This document shows, in pieces, positions 25,370-33,888 of a stretch of DNA of 64,000 nucleotides. The translations under genes and the position numbers were made by a program. Below the pieces are notes generated by a model. It was not told the origin of the DNA. It did not search any database and saw only the letters and a list, made by a program, of their open reading frames with translations. The stretch is from Streptomyces sp. TLI_105 (GTDB lineage Bacteria > Actinomycetota > Actinomycetes > Streptomycetales > Streptomycetaceae): the NCBI RefSeq assembly GCF_900105415.1, contig NZ_FNSM01000001.1, positions 5,419,501-5,483,500 of the forward strand, written 5' to 3'. Positions within the stretch are counted from its first letter, which is position 1; each line of letters begins with the position of its first letter.

Positions 25370-25963
25370 ATGAGCACCGCCGCCGCCCCCGTCCGCACCC
25401 TCCGGGCGGGCACCGTCCTCGCCGACCTCATCCCGTCGAGCCGCGCCCGCGACATCGCCCTGGTCGTCGGCGGCGCCGCCCTCACCGGCCTCGCCGCGCA
25501 GCTCTCGGTCCCGGTCCCCGGCTCCCCGGTCCCGGTCTCCGGCCAGACCTTCGCCGCCCTGCTCGTCGGCACCGCGCTCGGCGCCCGCCGCGGCTTCCTC
25601 GCCCTCGCGCTGTACGCGGTCGCGGGCATGGCGGGCGTCCCGTGGTTCGCGCAGGCCACCTCCGGCTACGGCATGCCGTCCTTCGGCTACGTCCTCGGCA
25701 TGCTCCTCGCCTCGACCGTCGTCGGCGCCCTCGCCCGCCGCGGCGCCGACCGCTCCGTGCTCCGCACGGCCGGCGCCATGGTGCTGGGCTCCGCGATCAT
25801 CTACGCGGTCGGCGTGCCGTACCTGGCCCTCGCCACCGGCATGACCCTCGGCCAGGCCGTCGCCGCCGGTCTGACCCCGTTCCTCATCGGCGACGCCCTC
25901 AAGGCCGCGCTCGCCATGGGCGCCCTGCCGGCCGCGTGGAAGTTCGTCGGCCGCAAGGGCTGA
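25370..25963 (+). CDS. bioY: BioY biotin-uptake protein, ECF transporter S component (197 aa)
   Basis: BioY binds biotin in the membrane and imports it with the energy-coupling BioMN or housekeeping ECF module. The family core is present: LTGLAAQLSVPVPGSPVPVSGQTFAALLVGTALGARRGFLALALYAVAGMAGVPWFA, then GYVLGMLLAS and FLIGDALKAALAMG. Six helices and the length of about 190 residues are typical. ATG 25370 has GCGGAG 6-11 nt upstream. No bioM or bioN gene lies nearby, so it probably works alone or with a shared ECF module. A terminator follows directly. Confidence 0.92.
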   Translation: MSTAAAPVRTLRAGTVLADLIPSSRARDIALVVGGAALTGLAAQLSVPVPGSPVPVSGQTFAALLVGTALGARRGFLALALYAVAGMAGVPWFAQATSGYGMPSFGYVLGMLLASTVVGALARRGADRSVLRTAGAMVLGSAIIYAVGVPYLALATGMTLGQAVAAGLTPFLIGDALKAALAMGALPAAWKFVGRKG

Positions 25964-26001
25964 ACGGTCGGCCGTGGGCCGAACCACGGCCGGCGTACGC
26001 G

Positions 26002-26039
26002 AAAGGGCCCTGCCGCTCGGGGGAGCGGCAGGGCCCTTT
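26002..26039. terminator. Bidirectional terminator between bioY and permease 3
   Basis: A perfect 17-bp stem (AAAGGGCCCTGCCGCTC at 26002-26018 with its complement at 26023-26039) has a GGGG loop. A T-run follows on the plus strand and is mirrored on the minus strand. It separates convergent genes. Confidence 0.9.
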
Positions 26040-26068
26040 TCGCATGCCCGGGAGGGGCTCCGGGGGAG

Positions 26069-27520
26069 CTACACGCGCTCCAGCTCCTCGGCGCCGACGT
26101 TCTTGCCGAGCTTCTGGCGGACCACCGCGATCGCCATCACGAGCGCGGCCACCAGCAGGGACAGCACGACCTGCTCACGGTTGCTGCCGCCGTCGTAGAC
26201 CATGTAGCCGAGGACGGCGACGATCATGGCGATGGTCGCCCAGGTCAGGTACGGGAAGAGCCACATCCGGACGACCAGCTTCTCCGGCGACTCCCGCAGG
26301 ATGATCCCGCGCATCCGCAGCTGGGTCACGCAGATGACCAGCCAGACGAAGAGCGCGACGGCGCCGGAGGAGTTCAGCAGGAAGGCGAAGACGGTGTCCG
26401 GCCACTTGTAGTTGAAGAAGACCGCGACGAAGCCGAAGATCACCGAGGACAGGATCGCGGCCGTCGGCACGCCCCGCGCGTTGGTCTTCGCGAAGGCCTT
26501 CGGCGCGTCGCCGCGCCGGCCGAGCGAGAAGGCCATGCGGGAGGCCGTGTAGAGGCCCGAGTTCAGGCAGGACAGGACGGCCGTCAGGACGATCACGTTC
26601 ATGATCTGGCCGGCGTGCGGGATGCCGATGGAGTCGAGGGCGGCGACGTACGAGCCCTTCTCGACGATCGACTTGTCGTTCCACGGCAGCAGCGTCAGGA
26701 CCACGAAGATCGAGCCCAGGTAGAAGACGCCGATCCGCCAGATCACGCTGTTGGTGGCCTTGGTCACGGCGCGCTGCGGGTCCTCGGACTCGCCGGCGGC
26801 CAGGGTGACGATCTCGCTGCCCATGAAGGAGAAGACGACCATCAGGACACCGGTGAGGACCGCGCCCGCGCCCATCGGGAAGAAGCCCCCGCTGTCCGTG
26901 AGGTGCGCGAATCCGGCGCCCGGGTTGTCCGAGCCGGGCAGCACGCCGAAGACGGCGAGCAGGCCGATGACGACGAAGGCGGAGATGGCGACGACCTTGA
27001 TGCCGGCGAACCAGAACTCGAACTCGCCGTACGAGGCGACGGAGCCCAGGTTGGTCGCGGTCAGCACCACCATCACGATGAGCGCCCAGCCCCACTGCGG
27101 CACGGCCGGGATCCAGCTCTCCAGGATCTTGGCGCCCGCGGTCGCCTCGACGGCGAGGACGACGACCCAGAAGAACCAGTACAGCCAGCCGATCGTGAAG
27201 CCGGCCCAGCGGCCGAGCGCCCGGTCGGCGTAGGCCGAGAAGGAGCCGGAGGACGGCCGGGCGGCGGCCATCTCGCCCAGCATCCGCATCACGAAGACGA
27301 CCATGGCGCCGACGAGTGCGTACGAGAGGAGGATCGCGGGGCCGGCCGCGGCGATGCCGGAGCCGGAGCCGACGAAGAGACCGGCGCCGATGACGCCGCC
27401 GATCGCGATCATCGACAGATGGCGGTTCTTGAGCCCGGCCTTGAGGCCATCGGAGGACTGCGAGGGCCCGGTGGTGCCGGTCTCCTGGCCGTCCTTCGGC
27501 AGGGTCGGTTGCGTGTTCAT
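26069..27520 (-). CDS. Amino-acid permease, APC superfamily (483 aa), paralogue 3
   Basis: This is a twelve-helix amino-acid symporter with GLKNRHLSMIAIGGVIGAGLFVGSG, RMLGEMAAARPSSGSFSAYADRALG, YGEFEFWFAGIKV and FMGSEIVTLAAGESEDPQRAV. The GESEDP segment and the serine-rich RPSSGSFS are features I associate with GABA-permease-like members, but specificity is not proven. It is more distant from paralogues 1 and 2 than they are from each other. GAGGAAG lies 5 nt before ATG 27520. A leader hairpin is at 27545-27567. The last helix is followed by a charged tail (GKNVGAEELERV). Confidence 0.9.
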   Translation of the reverse strand: MNTQPTLPKDGQETGTTGPSQSSDGLKAGLKNRHLSMIAIGGVIGAGLFVGSGSGIAAAGPAILLSYALVGAMVVFVMRMLGEMAAARPSSGSFSAYADRALGRWAGFTIGWLYWFFWVVVLAVEATAGAKILESWIPAVPQWGWALIVMVVLTATNLGSVASYGEFEFWFAGIKVVAISAFVVIGLLAVFGVLPGSDNPGAGFAHLTDSGGFFPMGAGAVLTGVLMVVFSFMGSEIVTLAAGESEDPQRAVTKATNSVIWRIGVFYLGSIFVVLTLLPWNDKSIVEKGSYVAALDSIGIPHAGQIMNVIVLTAVLSCLNSGLYTASRMAFSLGRRGDAPKAFAKTNARGVPTAAILSSVIFGFVAVFFNYKWPDTVFAFLLNSSGAVALFVWLVICVTQLRMRGIILRESPEKLVVRMWLFPYLTWATIAMIVAVLGYMVYDGGSNREQVVLSLLVAALVMAIAVVRQKLGKNVGAEELERV

Positions 27521-27544
27521 CGACGCTTCCTCGTGTGTGGGGGG

Positions 27545-27567
27545 TGCTCGGGTCGCGAGCCCGAGCA
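27545..27567 (-). promoter_or_regulatory. Leader hairpin of permease 3
   Basis: TGCTCGGG at 27545-27552 pairs perfectly with CCCGAGCA at 27560-27567 around a 7-nt loop, 25 nt upstream of the start codon. It may shape translation or be an operator. Confidence 0.45.
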
Positions 27568-27716
27568 TTCAACCCCGTCGACAGGGATGATCGGAAGACC
27601 TCATTCCGGATCGTTGTACGGGCGACCTCGCGAGAGTCGAAGGTCCGTACCGGGTCGGGTGAAGGTCCCGACCCCGCTGCCTGCTACCCGGGCCCTGGCG
27701 TGCCACACTCGGCATC

Positions 27717-28211
27717 ATGCGCGTCTATATCGGTTCCGACCACGCCGGCTTTGAACTAAAGAACCACCTCGTCGAGTGGCTCAAGGCCCACGGCCACGAG
27801 CCCGTCGACTGCGGCCCCCACATCTACGACGCCCTCGACGACTACCCGCCGTTCTGCCTGCGCGCCGCCGAGAAGACGGCCGCGGACCCGGACAGCCTGG
27901 GCGTCGTCATCGGCGGCTCCGGCAACGGCGAGCAGATCGCCGCGAACAAGGTGAAGGGGGTGCGCGCCGCCCTCGCCTGGAGCGAGCAGACCGCCGCCCT
28001 CGGCCGCGAGCACAACAACGCCAACGTGATCTCCGTCGGCGGCCGGATGCACACCCGGGAAGAGGCGACCAAGTTCGTCGAGATCTTCCTGAACACGCCG
28101 TACTCCGGTGACGAGCGTCACACCCGGCGGATCGACATGCTCACCGCGTACGAGACCACCGGCGAGCTCCCCCCGATCCCGGCGCACCACCCGCAGGAGC
28201 CGACCGCCTGA
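27717..28211 (+). CDS. rpiB: Ribose-5-phosphate isomerase B (164 aa)
   Basis: The enzyme interconverts ribose-5-phosphate and ribulose-5-phosphate in the pentose phosphate pathway. MRVYIGSDHAGFELKNHL and VVIGGSGNGEQIAANKVKGVRAAL are the two RpiB motifs. The active-site cysteine of the E. coli type is absent, and the GSGNGE motif supplies Glu72 instead, as in the mycobacterial enzyme where this glutamate is the base. HNNANVISVGGR and the C-terminal RRIDML complete the family pattern. No ribosome site is visible before ATG 27717. The stop overlaps the start of the DNA glycosylase gene (TGATG), so the two are translationally coupled. Confidence 0.93.
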   Translation: MRVYIGSDHAGFELKNHLVEWLKAHGHEPVDCGPHIYDALDDYPPFCLRAAEKTAADPDSLGVVIGGSGNGEQIAANKVKGVRAALAWSEQTAALGREHNNANVISVGGRMHTREEATKFVEIFLNTPYSGDERHTRRIDMLTAYETTGELPPIPAHHPQEPTA

Positions 28212-29020
28212 TGCCCGAAGGGCACACCATCCACCGGCTGGCCGCCGACCACCGCGAGCGGTTCGGCGGCCGGCCCGTGCGCGTCTCCAGCCCGCAGGGC
28301 AAGTTCGCCGACTCGGCGGCCCTGCTCGACGGCACCGTCCTGGAGACCGCCGAAGCCCACGGCAAGCACCTCTTCCTCGCCTTCGCGGGCGGGGAATGGA
28401 TCCACATCCACCTGGGCCTCTTCGGCAAGGTGAACTTCGGCGACGCCCCGGCCCCGCCGCCCACGGACACGGTCCGCCTGCGCATCGCCGACGGGGACGG
28501 CTACGTCGACCTGCGCGGCCCCACGACCTGCGCCCTCATCACGGACGCCGAGAAGCGGGCGATACACGACCGGCTCGGCCCGGACCCGCTCCGGGAGGAC
28601 GACGACCCGGCGAAGGCCTGGCGCCGGATCTCGAGGTCCCGCACGACGATCGCCGCCCTCCTCATGGACCAGAAGATCATCGCGGGCGTCGGCAACGTCT
28701 ACCGCGCCGAGGTCCTCTTCCGGCACGGCATCGACCCGTACCGCGCGGGCAGGGACCTCACCGCGGGGGAGTGGGACGCCCTCTGGACCGACCTCGCGAC
28801 GCTGATGCGCGAGGGCGTCCGCCTGAACCGCATCGACACGGTCCGCCCCGAGCACACCCCCGAGGCCATGGGCCGCCCGCCCCGCGTGGACGACCACGGA
28901 GGCGAGGTCTACGTCTACCGCCGGGCCCGGATGCCCTGCCACATCTGCGGAACCGAGATCCGCACGGCGGACCTGGCCGCCCGCAACCTCTTCTGGTGCC
29001 CAGGCTGCCAAAAGGCCTAG
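28211..29020 (+). CDS. nei: Fpg/Nei-family DNA glycosylase, endonuclease VIII-like (269 aa)
   Basis: This is a base-excision repair glycosylase/AP-lyase for oxidised bases. MPEGHTIHRL carries the catalytic N-terminal Pro2 and Glu3. HGKHLFLAF holds the conserved Lys, and the helix-two-turn-helix segment is LLMDQKIIAGVGNVYRAEVLFRHGIDP. The C-terminal zinc finger is CHICGTEIRTADLAARNLFWCPGCQ (C-x2-C...C-x2-C). MPEGH rather than MPELP points to the Nei side of the family. ATG 28211 overlaps the rpiB stop by one base. An intergenic repeat follows the gene. Confidence 0.92.
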   Translation: MPEGHTIHRLAADHRERFGGRPVRVSSPQGKFADSAALLDGTVLETAEAHGKHLFLAFAGGEWIHIHLGLFGKVNFGDAPAPPPTDTVRLRIADGDGYVDLRGPTTCALITDAEKRAIHDRLGPDPLREDDDPAKAWRRISRSRTTIAALLMDQKIIAGVGNVYRAEVLFRHGIDPYRAGRDLTAGEWDALWTDLATLMREGVRLNRIDTVRPEHTPEAMGRPPRVDDHGGEVYVYRRARMPCHICGTEIRTADLAARNLFWCPGCQKA

Positions 29021-29045
29021 TTGCGGGCCGCCGCCCGCCGATCCC

Positions 29046-29089
29046 GTTGTGGGCATACGTTCCGCAGGGCGGAACGGGTGGGCACAACG
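29046..29089 (+). repeat. Intergenic hairpin repeat (copy 3)
   Basis: GTTGTGGGCATACGTTCCGC begins a nested dyad. The outer arms are GTTGTG and CACAAC; the inner arms GTTCCGC (29059-29065) and GCGGAAC (29069-29075) have a 3-nt loop. The TGTGGGCA...TTCCGC...GGGTGGGCAC order matches the element at 14442. It lies between convergent genes and may act as their terminator. Confidence 0.7.
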
Positions 29090-29126
29090 CCCTGAGGGCG
29101 CTGCCCGACCCGTTGCCGCCCAGCCC

Positions 29127-30356
29127 CTAGAACCCGTGCGGAAGCCAGGGGGCCACCGGGGATCCGAAAGCCACGGAAGCCTCGACCAGCGCCCCTTCGC
29201 GCAACTCCCGCACCCGCCCCGCCGCAGCCAACGACACCAACGAGGTCCCGCCCAGGTACGCCGCGCCCAACTCCCGCACGGACAGCGAGAGATCGGCAGG
29301 GTCGGAGGTCCGGACGCAACTGGCCCCCTTCGCGTCCCCCGTCAACCGCCACCGCCCCTCGTTCCAGGGACAGAACGCGTCCGCGACCTCGAACACCACG
29401 TCCACCGGTGCCTGGTACGTCCGCGCCTCGAGCGCCGCGCCCACCTCCACGAGCCGCACGTGCAAGGCGTCCCGCAGGGTCGGCTCGCACCGCCGAACGT
29501 CGCTCACCAGATGCTGCCAGCCGTCGTCCACGGGCCGGCTGTGGAGCCGTACCCGCGAGGTCAGGTCCACCGAGCAGAGGAACCGCCACAGCGCCGCCTC
29601 GGCCGCCGGGTCGAGCCCCATCAGCTGGTGCACGGTCACGGAACCCTCGGCCCCGGCGGGCGACCAGTCCGGCTTGATCGCGTAGTGCGCGAACCCCACG
29701 GCCTCCCCGCCCCGCTCCGCGAGCACGCAGAGCAGCGGCGAAGCCCCCTCCCGCCCGCCCGGCGGGTCGAGCAGCGGCTTCCGCTCCCACTCCGGCCGCC
29801 GCGCGAGCATGCCGGGCCGCGCCGGCACCAGCTTCGCGTAGACCGCCTCGCACACCGCGGAGGACTCCGTCGGGTCGGCCGTGCGCAGGGAGACCCGGTC
29901 CGTGCCCTCCGGCACCGTGAGCCGCACCCGGGTCGTGTCGATCGTCGCGTGCACCGCGTACGCGCCGACGCCGTAACCGAACCGCCCGTAGATCTCCGGC
30001 TCCGACGCCGTCAGCACGGCCAGCGACTCGCCCGCCGCCCGCAGGTCGTCCAGCTGCCGCCGCATCATCGACGTCAGGATCCCGCGCCGCCGGTGCGTCC
30101 CGGCCACGCTCACCAGCGTCACCCCGCCCGCCGGGACCGACGCCCCGCCCGGCACCGTGAGCCGGAACGTGAACGCCCCCGCCGTACCCACGCACAGGTC
30201 ACCGTCCCAGGCACCCAGGAAACGGTCGAACTCGGTCAGGTCGCGCCACAGCCGCCGCACCTCCAGCGCCTCCGGCACACCTCCGAACGCGAGTTCAAAC
30301 ACCCCGAACCAGCGATCCCACTCCGACGGGTCGAGAACCCGCAGTTCAGTCGTCAT
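29127..30356 (-). CDS. Eis-like GNAT N-acetyltransferase (409 aa)
   Basis: The protein has the three-part Eis layout: an N-terminal GNAT domain with VSVAGTHRRRGILTSMMRRQLDDLRAAGESLAVLTASEPEIYGRFGYG (acetyl-CoA-binding R/Q-x-x-G-x-G/A equivalent RRRGIL), a second GNAT-like domain in the middle, and a C-terminal sterol-carrier-type domain. The terminal phenylalanine (APWLPHGF) matches the Eis pattern in which the C-terminal carboxylate joins catalysis. Eis enzymes acetylate aminoglycosides at several positions and also protein lysines, so the natural substrate is open. ATG 30356 starts the conserved TTELRVLDPSEWD. It is divergent from the PP2C gene. Confidence 0.88.
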   Translation of the reverse strand: MTTELRVLDPSEWDRWFGVFELAFGGVPEALEVRRLWRDLTEFDRFLGAWDGDLCVGTAGAFTFRLTVPGGASVPAGGVTLVSVAGTHRRRGILTSMMRRQLDDLRAAGESLAVLTASEPEIYGRFGYGVGAYAVHATIDTTRVRLTVPEGTDRVSLRTADPTESSAVCEAVYAKLVPARPGMLARRPEWERKPLLDPPGGREGASPLLCVLAERGGEAVGFAHYAIKPDWSPAGAEGSVTVHQLMGLDPAAEAALWRFLCSVDLTSRVRLHSRPVDDGWQHLVSDVRRCEPTLRDALHVRLVEVGAALEARTYQAPVDVVFEVADAFCPWNEGRWRLTGDAKGASCVRTSDPADLSLSVRELGAAYLGGTSLVSLAAAGRVRELREGALVEASVAFGSPVAPWLPHGF

Positions 30357-30462
30357 ATGCCATCGATATCAGCGCCGCACGTCCGGGGCGACCCGATTTC
30401 AGGCACATTGTCACAGGGGTGCCCCTGCACGATGTCCGACGGGATGGATAGGGTCCAGGCCA

Positions 30463-31608
30463 ATGGGACAGCGCGCCGGAGTGAACACGTACGCGGCCCG
30501 GACACGCAGGCGCGTGCGCCGGGTCCGCGTCGCGCTGCGCAGGTCCGCCGTCGACTACTTCCGCGGCGACGGCGCGGACTGGCTCGCCTTCGCCGGACTC
30601 CTCCTGATGATCCCCGCCATCGCGTGGGGAACCCTGCTCGACCCCGTCTGGTGCGCGCCCGCCGCGCTCGCCCTGCCCATCGTGGCCGGCGGCCTGCTGC
30701 TGCGCCCCGCCAGCCTGCTCGCCCTGTACGCGGCCGCCGCCGGTGCCCTCATCGTCGAGTCCGTCGTCCTCGGCCCGTACACCCAGGGCCCGGCCAGGGT
30801 CACCCCCGGCACCGTCCTGGTCGTCGCCGCCTGCGGGCTCTTCGGACTGCTCATCGCCCAGTTCCGCGCCCGGGTCGGCGTGCCCTGGCGGCGCGGCGGC
30901 ACCATGCTCTTCGACCTGCGCGAGCGCATCCGCGTCCAGAGCGCGCTGCCCCGGCTCCCCCAGGGCTGGCACCGCGAGATGGCCCTGCGTCCTGCCGGCG
31001 GACAGTCCTTCTCGGGCGACTTCGTCGTCGCCGCCCGCACCCACGGCGGGCGCACCCTGGAGGTCGTCCTCACCGACGTCTCCGGCAAGGGCATGGACGC
31101 GGCCTCCCGCTCCCTGCTGCTCTCCGGCGCCTTCGGCGGACTCCTCGGCTCGCTGCCGCCGCACGGCTTCCTCCCGGCCGCCAACGGCTACCTGCTCCGG
31201 CAGAACTGGGACGAGGGCTTCGCCACCTCGATCCACCTCGTCCTCGACCTGGAGTCCGGCGACTACGAGCTCTTCTCCGCCGGCCACCTGCCCGCCCTCC
31301 AGCTCCACGCCGGCACCGGCCGCTGGGAGGAGAAGGCCGCCGACGGCCCCCTCCTCGGCGTGTACGACGGGGCCGAGTTCCACCCGGTCAAGGGATCGCT
31401 GCGCCCCGGCGACGTCCTCATGCTCTTCACCGACGGGCTGGTCGAGGCCGCCGACCGGGACATCGCCGAGGGCATCGACCGCCTCACCGGCGAGGCCGAC
31501 CGCTGCGTCGCCGAAGGCTTCGAGGGCGTCGCCTGGCACCTGATCGAGGCCGTCGCCAAGGACGTCAACGACGACCGGGCCCTGCTGCTCCTCTCCCGCC
31601 CCGCCTGA
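30463..31608 (+). CDS. Membrane-anchored PP2C/SpoIIE-family phosphatase (381 aa)
   Basis: The N-terminal ~135 residues have a basic head (RTRRRVRRVRVALRRS) and four predicted helices (LAFAGLLLMIPAIAWGTLL to VLVVAACGLFGLLIAQF). The C-terminal PP2C domain is the RsbU/SpoIIE type, with metal-site acidic residues in SGDFVVAAR, VLTDVSGKGMDAASRSLLL, MLFTDGLVEA and DDRALLLLS. Such phosphatases reactivate anti-anti-sigma factors in sigma-B-like stress and differentiation switches. No STAS or anti-sigma gene is adjacent, so its partner lies elsewhere. ATG 30463 has AGGG 9 nt upstream. TAGGGT at 30449-30454 might instead be a -10 with a very short leader. Confidence 0.87.
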   Translation: MGQRAGVNTYAARTRRRVRRVRVALRRSAVDYFRGDGADWLAFAGLLLMIPAIAWGTLLDPVWCAPAALALPIVAGGLLLRPASLLALYAAAAGALIVESVVLGPYTQGPARVTPGTVLVVAACGLFGLLIAQFRARVGVPWRRGGTMLFDLRERIRVQSALPRLPQGWHREMALRPAGGQSFSGDFVVAARTHGGRTLEVVLTDVSGKGMDAASRSLLLSGAFGGLLGSLPPHGFLPAANGYLLRQNWDEGFATSIHLVLDLESGDYELFSAGHLPALQLHAGTGRWEEKAADGPLLGVYDGAEFHPVKGSLRPGDVLMLFTDGLVEAADRDIAEGIDRLTGEADRCVAEGFEGVAWHLIEAVAKDVNDDRALLLLSRPA

Positions 31609-31763
31609 CCGGCCGCCCGCGCGCGACGTGATCTTCTGCACGACGATTCGTCACCGGGCAGCGAGGGCAAGGGGGTTGATGGCACGATGGAGACAGCGGG
31701 GGGTGTTCCGAGACAGGGGCTCCCTGGTGGGCAAGGCGGGACCGACCGAGGGTGTGATCAGTT

Positions 31764-31958
31764 GTGGCCATTTCACTGTCTGTGGTGTTGCTGTTGGCAA
31801 TCATCCTGGTGGTGCTGATCCGAGGGGGAAACCTCAAGGGTGGCCCAGCCGTGGTCGCGGTCCTCTTCGGCTTCTTCCTCGCCTCCACCGGCATGGCCGA
31901 CGACATCCAGCGCTTCCTCGACTCGATAACGCAGACGGTGGGCTCCATCAAGTTCTGA
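31764..31958 (+). CDS. Small membrane protein (64 aa), unknown function
   Basis: This small protein has two hydrophobic helices: AISLSVVLLLAIILVVLI at the N terminus and GPAVVAVLFGFFLASTGM in the middle, separated by a short basic RGGNLKGG loop. A polar tail DDIQRFLDSITQTVGSIKF follows and could form an amphipathic helix. GTG 31764 is preceded by GGGTG at 31751-31755. I recall similar short proteins as conserved in Streptomyces, but no function is known to me. A strong terminator follows within 17 nt, supporting a real transcription unit. The 155 bp upstream hold only its likely promoter. Confidence 0.75.
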   Translation: MAISLSVVLLLAIILVVLIRGGNLKGGPAVVAVLFGFFLASTGMADDIQRFLDSITQTVGSIKF

Positions 31959-31974
31959 CCACCCGGGAAACGAC

Positions 31975-32013
31975 TCAGGGCCGGTCCGGAGAAGCTCTCC
32001 GGACCGGCCCTGA
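31975..32013. terminator. Strong bidirectional terminator
   Basis: A perfect 18-bp stem (TCAGGGCCGGTCCGGAGA at 31975-31992 with its complement at 31996-32013) has a 3-nt loop. It ends the small membrane gene on the plus strand and the tRNA-Gly transcript on the minus strand. Confidence 0.85.
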
Positions 32014-32019
32014 CCTGCG

Positions 32020-32093
32020 TGGAGCGGGTGACGGGAATCGAACCCGCGTAGCTAGTTTGGAAGACTAGTGCTCTACCATTGAGCTACACCCGC
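32020..32093 (-). tRNA. tRNA-Gly(TCC)
   Basis: The minus strand reads GCGGGTGTAGCTCAATGGTA, then an anticodon stem-loop with loop CTTCCAA (anticodon TCC), GGTTCGATTCC in the T arm, and CACCCGCTCCA. The acceptor stem GCGGGTG/CACCCGC is perfect and CCA is encoded (32020-32022). The terminator at 31975 lies just downstream. Confidence 0.95.
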
Positions 32094-32225
32094 ACAGCGT
32101 CGCGCCGCAGGTCACGGGGACCGCGGCACGAGGAGCATGGTAGCCGGTCGGGGGGCTTTCGCGCACACCCGGAAAACGAGGGGCGCCGCACAGTCCCCGT
32201 CCATGTACCCTACGTGTCGCACCGA

Positions 32226-32302
32226 CGGGGTGTGGCGCAGCTTGGTAGCGCGTCCGCTTTGGGAGCGGAAGGCCGTGGGTTCAAATCCCGCCACCCCGAC
32301 CA
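32226..32302 (+). tRNA. tRNA-Pro(TGG)
   Basis: CGGGGTGTGGCGCAGCTTGG opens the gene. The anticodon loop is TTTGGGA (anticodon TGG), the T arm contains GGTTCAAATCC, and the acceptor stem closes with CACCCCG followed by A and encoded CCA. The stem CGGGGTG/CACCCCG is perfect. Confidence 0.95.
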
Positions 32303-32356
32303 TGACGATCACGCGCCCACCTCGCGCGTCCTTGATCACGTTGTGGGCGTCATCCC

Positions 32357-32377
32357 GCTTGCGGTTACTATGCAAGC
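32357..32377 (+). promoter_or_regulatory. GCTTGC-N9-GCAAGC palindrome over the likely tig promoter
   Basis: GCTTGC at 32357-32362 and GCAAGC at 32372-32377 form a perfect dyad. The intervening bases contain TACTAT (32366-32371), a good -10 hexamer, about 100 nt upstream of tig. TTGTGG at 32341-32346 is a possible -35 with a long spacer. The dyad may be a repressor site. Confidence 0.5.
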
Positions 32378-32473
32378 TGCGTGCCCGTGTGTCTTTCTGA
32401 CCGGGCCGACCCGCCGGTACCGCTACACGCGGCCCCGACGGATTCCAGGAATCAGCCACAAGGAGACCGAACC

Positions 32474-33862
32474 GTGAAGAGCGCCGTGGAGACCCTGAAC
32501 CCGACCCGGGTTCGGCTCACTGTCGAGGTGCCCTTCGAGGAGCTCAAGGACAGCCTCGACGCGGCGTACAAGAAGATCAACCAGCAGGTCACGGTCAAGG
32601 GCTTCCGTAAGGGCAAGATCCCGGCTCGCGTGATCGACCAGCGGTTCGGCCGCGGCGCCGTGCTGGAGGAGGCCGTCAACGACGCGCTCCCGAAGTTCTA
32701 CACCGAGGCCGTCAACGAGGCCGAGGTCAACCCGCTCGGCCAGCCCGAGGTCGACATCACCGAGCTGAAGGACGGCGAGCTGCTGGCCTTCACCGCCGAG
32801 GTCGACATCCGCCCGACGATCGAGATCCCGGACTACTCCGGCATCGAGGTCACCGTCGACGCGGTCGAGGTCACCGACGAGGACGTCGAGAAGTCCGTGG
32901 AGCAGCTCCGCGAGCGCTTCGCCTCGACCTCCCCGGTCGAGCGCGCCGCCCAGGACGGCGACGTCGTCACCATCGACCTCGAGGCCAAGGTCGACGGCGA
33001 GGTCCTGCCCGACGGCGTCGCCAGCGACGTCTCGTACACCATCGGCTCCGGCGAGCTGCTCGACGGCATCGACGAGGCCGTCAAGGGCCTGGAGGCCGGC
33101 GGCGAGGCCACCTTCACCTCGCAGCTGAAGGGCGGCTCCGCCGAGGGCAAGGACGCGGAGGTCACCGTCAAGGTCACCACCGTCGCCGCCCGTGAGCTCC
33201 CCGAGCTCGACGACGAGTTCGCGCAGATGGCGTCGGAGTTCGACACCCTCGACGAGCTCAAGGCCGACAGCCGCAAGCGCCTCGAGAACATGAAGCAGTT
33301 CGACCAGGCCACCCAGGCCCAGGAGCGCGTCCTCGACGAGCTCCTCAAGCTGGTCGAGGTCCCGATGCCCGAGAAGCTTCTCGAGGACGAGATCAACACC
33401 CGCAAGCACAACCTGGAGCACCACCAGCTCGGCCAGATGGGCCTCGACCTCGCGAAGTACCTGGAGATCCAGGGCAAGACCGAGGAAGAGTTCCTGGCCG
33501 AGACCAAGGAGCAGGCCGAGAAGGGCATCAAGACGCAGTTCATCCTCGATGAGCTCGTCAACAAGGAGAAGCTCGACGTCTCCCGCGAGGAGCTCACCGA
33601 GCACCTGTTCCGCCGTGCCGCCTCCTCCGGCATGAGCCCCGACCAGTTCGCCCAGGCCGTGGCCCAGGGCGGCCAGGTGCCGATGCTCGTCGGCGAGGTC
33701 GCCCGCGGCAAGGCCCTCGCGGTCGTCGTCGAGGCCGCCAAGGTCGTCGACACCAACGGCGAGGTCGTCGACCTCTCCGACGACGAGGACGAGGTCGTCG
33801 AGGCCGCCGCCGAGGCCGTCGAGGCCGTCACCGGCGAGGCCGAGGTCTCCGAGGACAAGTAA
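32474..33862 (+). CDS. tig: Trigger factor (462 aa)
   Basis: Trigger factor is the ribosome-bound chaperone and peptidyl-prolyl isomerase that meets nascent chains at the exit tunnel. The N-terminal domain carries the ribosome-docking signature [19 protein letters not shown] near residues 37-57. The FKBP-like domain lies at about 155-240 ([26 protein letters not shown]), and the helical chaperone domain follows. The tail is strongly acidic ([20 protein letters not shown]), as in other actinomycetes. GTG 32474 has AGGAG at 32461-32465. It heads the protein quality-control block before clpP1, clpP2 and clpX. Confidence 0.97.
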   Translation: MKSAVETLNPTRVRLTVEVPFEELKDSLDAAYKKINQQVTVKGFRKGKIPARVIDQRFGRGAVLEEAVNDALPKFYTEAVNEAEVNPLGQPEVDITELKDGELLAFTAEVDIRPTIEIPDYSGIEVTVDAVEVTDEDVEKSVEQLRERFASTSPVERAAQDGDVVTIDLEAKVDGEVLPDGVASDVSYTIGSGELLDGIDEAVKGLEAGGEATFTSQLKGGSAEGKDAEVTVKVTTVAARELPELDDEFAQMASEFDTLDELKADSRKRLENMKQFDQATQAQERVLDELLKLVEVPMPEKLLEDEINTRKHNLEHHQLGQMGLDLAKYLEIQGKTEEEFLAETKEQAEKGIKTQFILDELVNKEKLDVSREELTEHLFRRAASSGMSPDQFAQAVAQGGQVPMLVGEVARGKALAVVVEAAKVVDTNGEVVDLSDDEDEVVEAAAEAVEAVTGEAEVSEDK

Positions 33863-33888
33863 GGGCACCCGCCCCCGGCGGACCCTGC

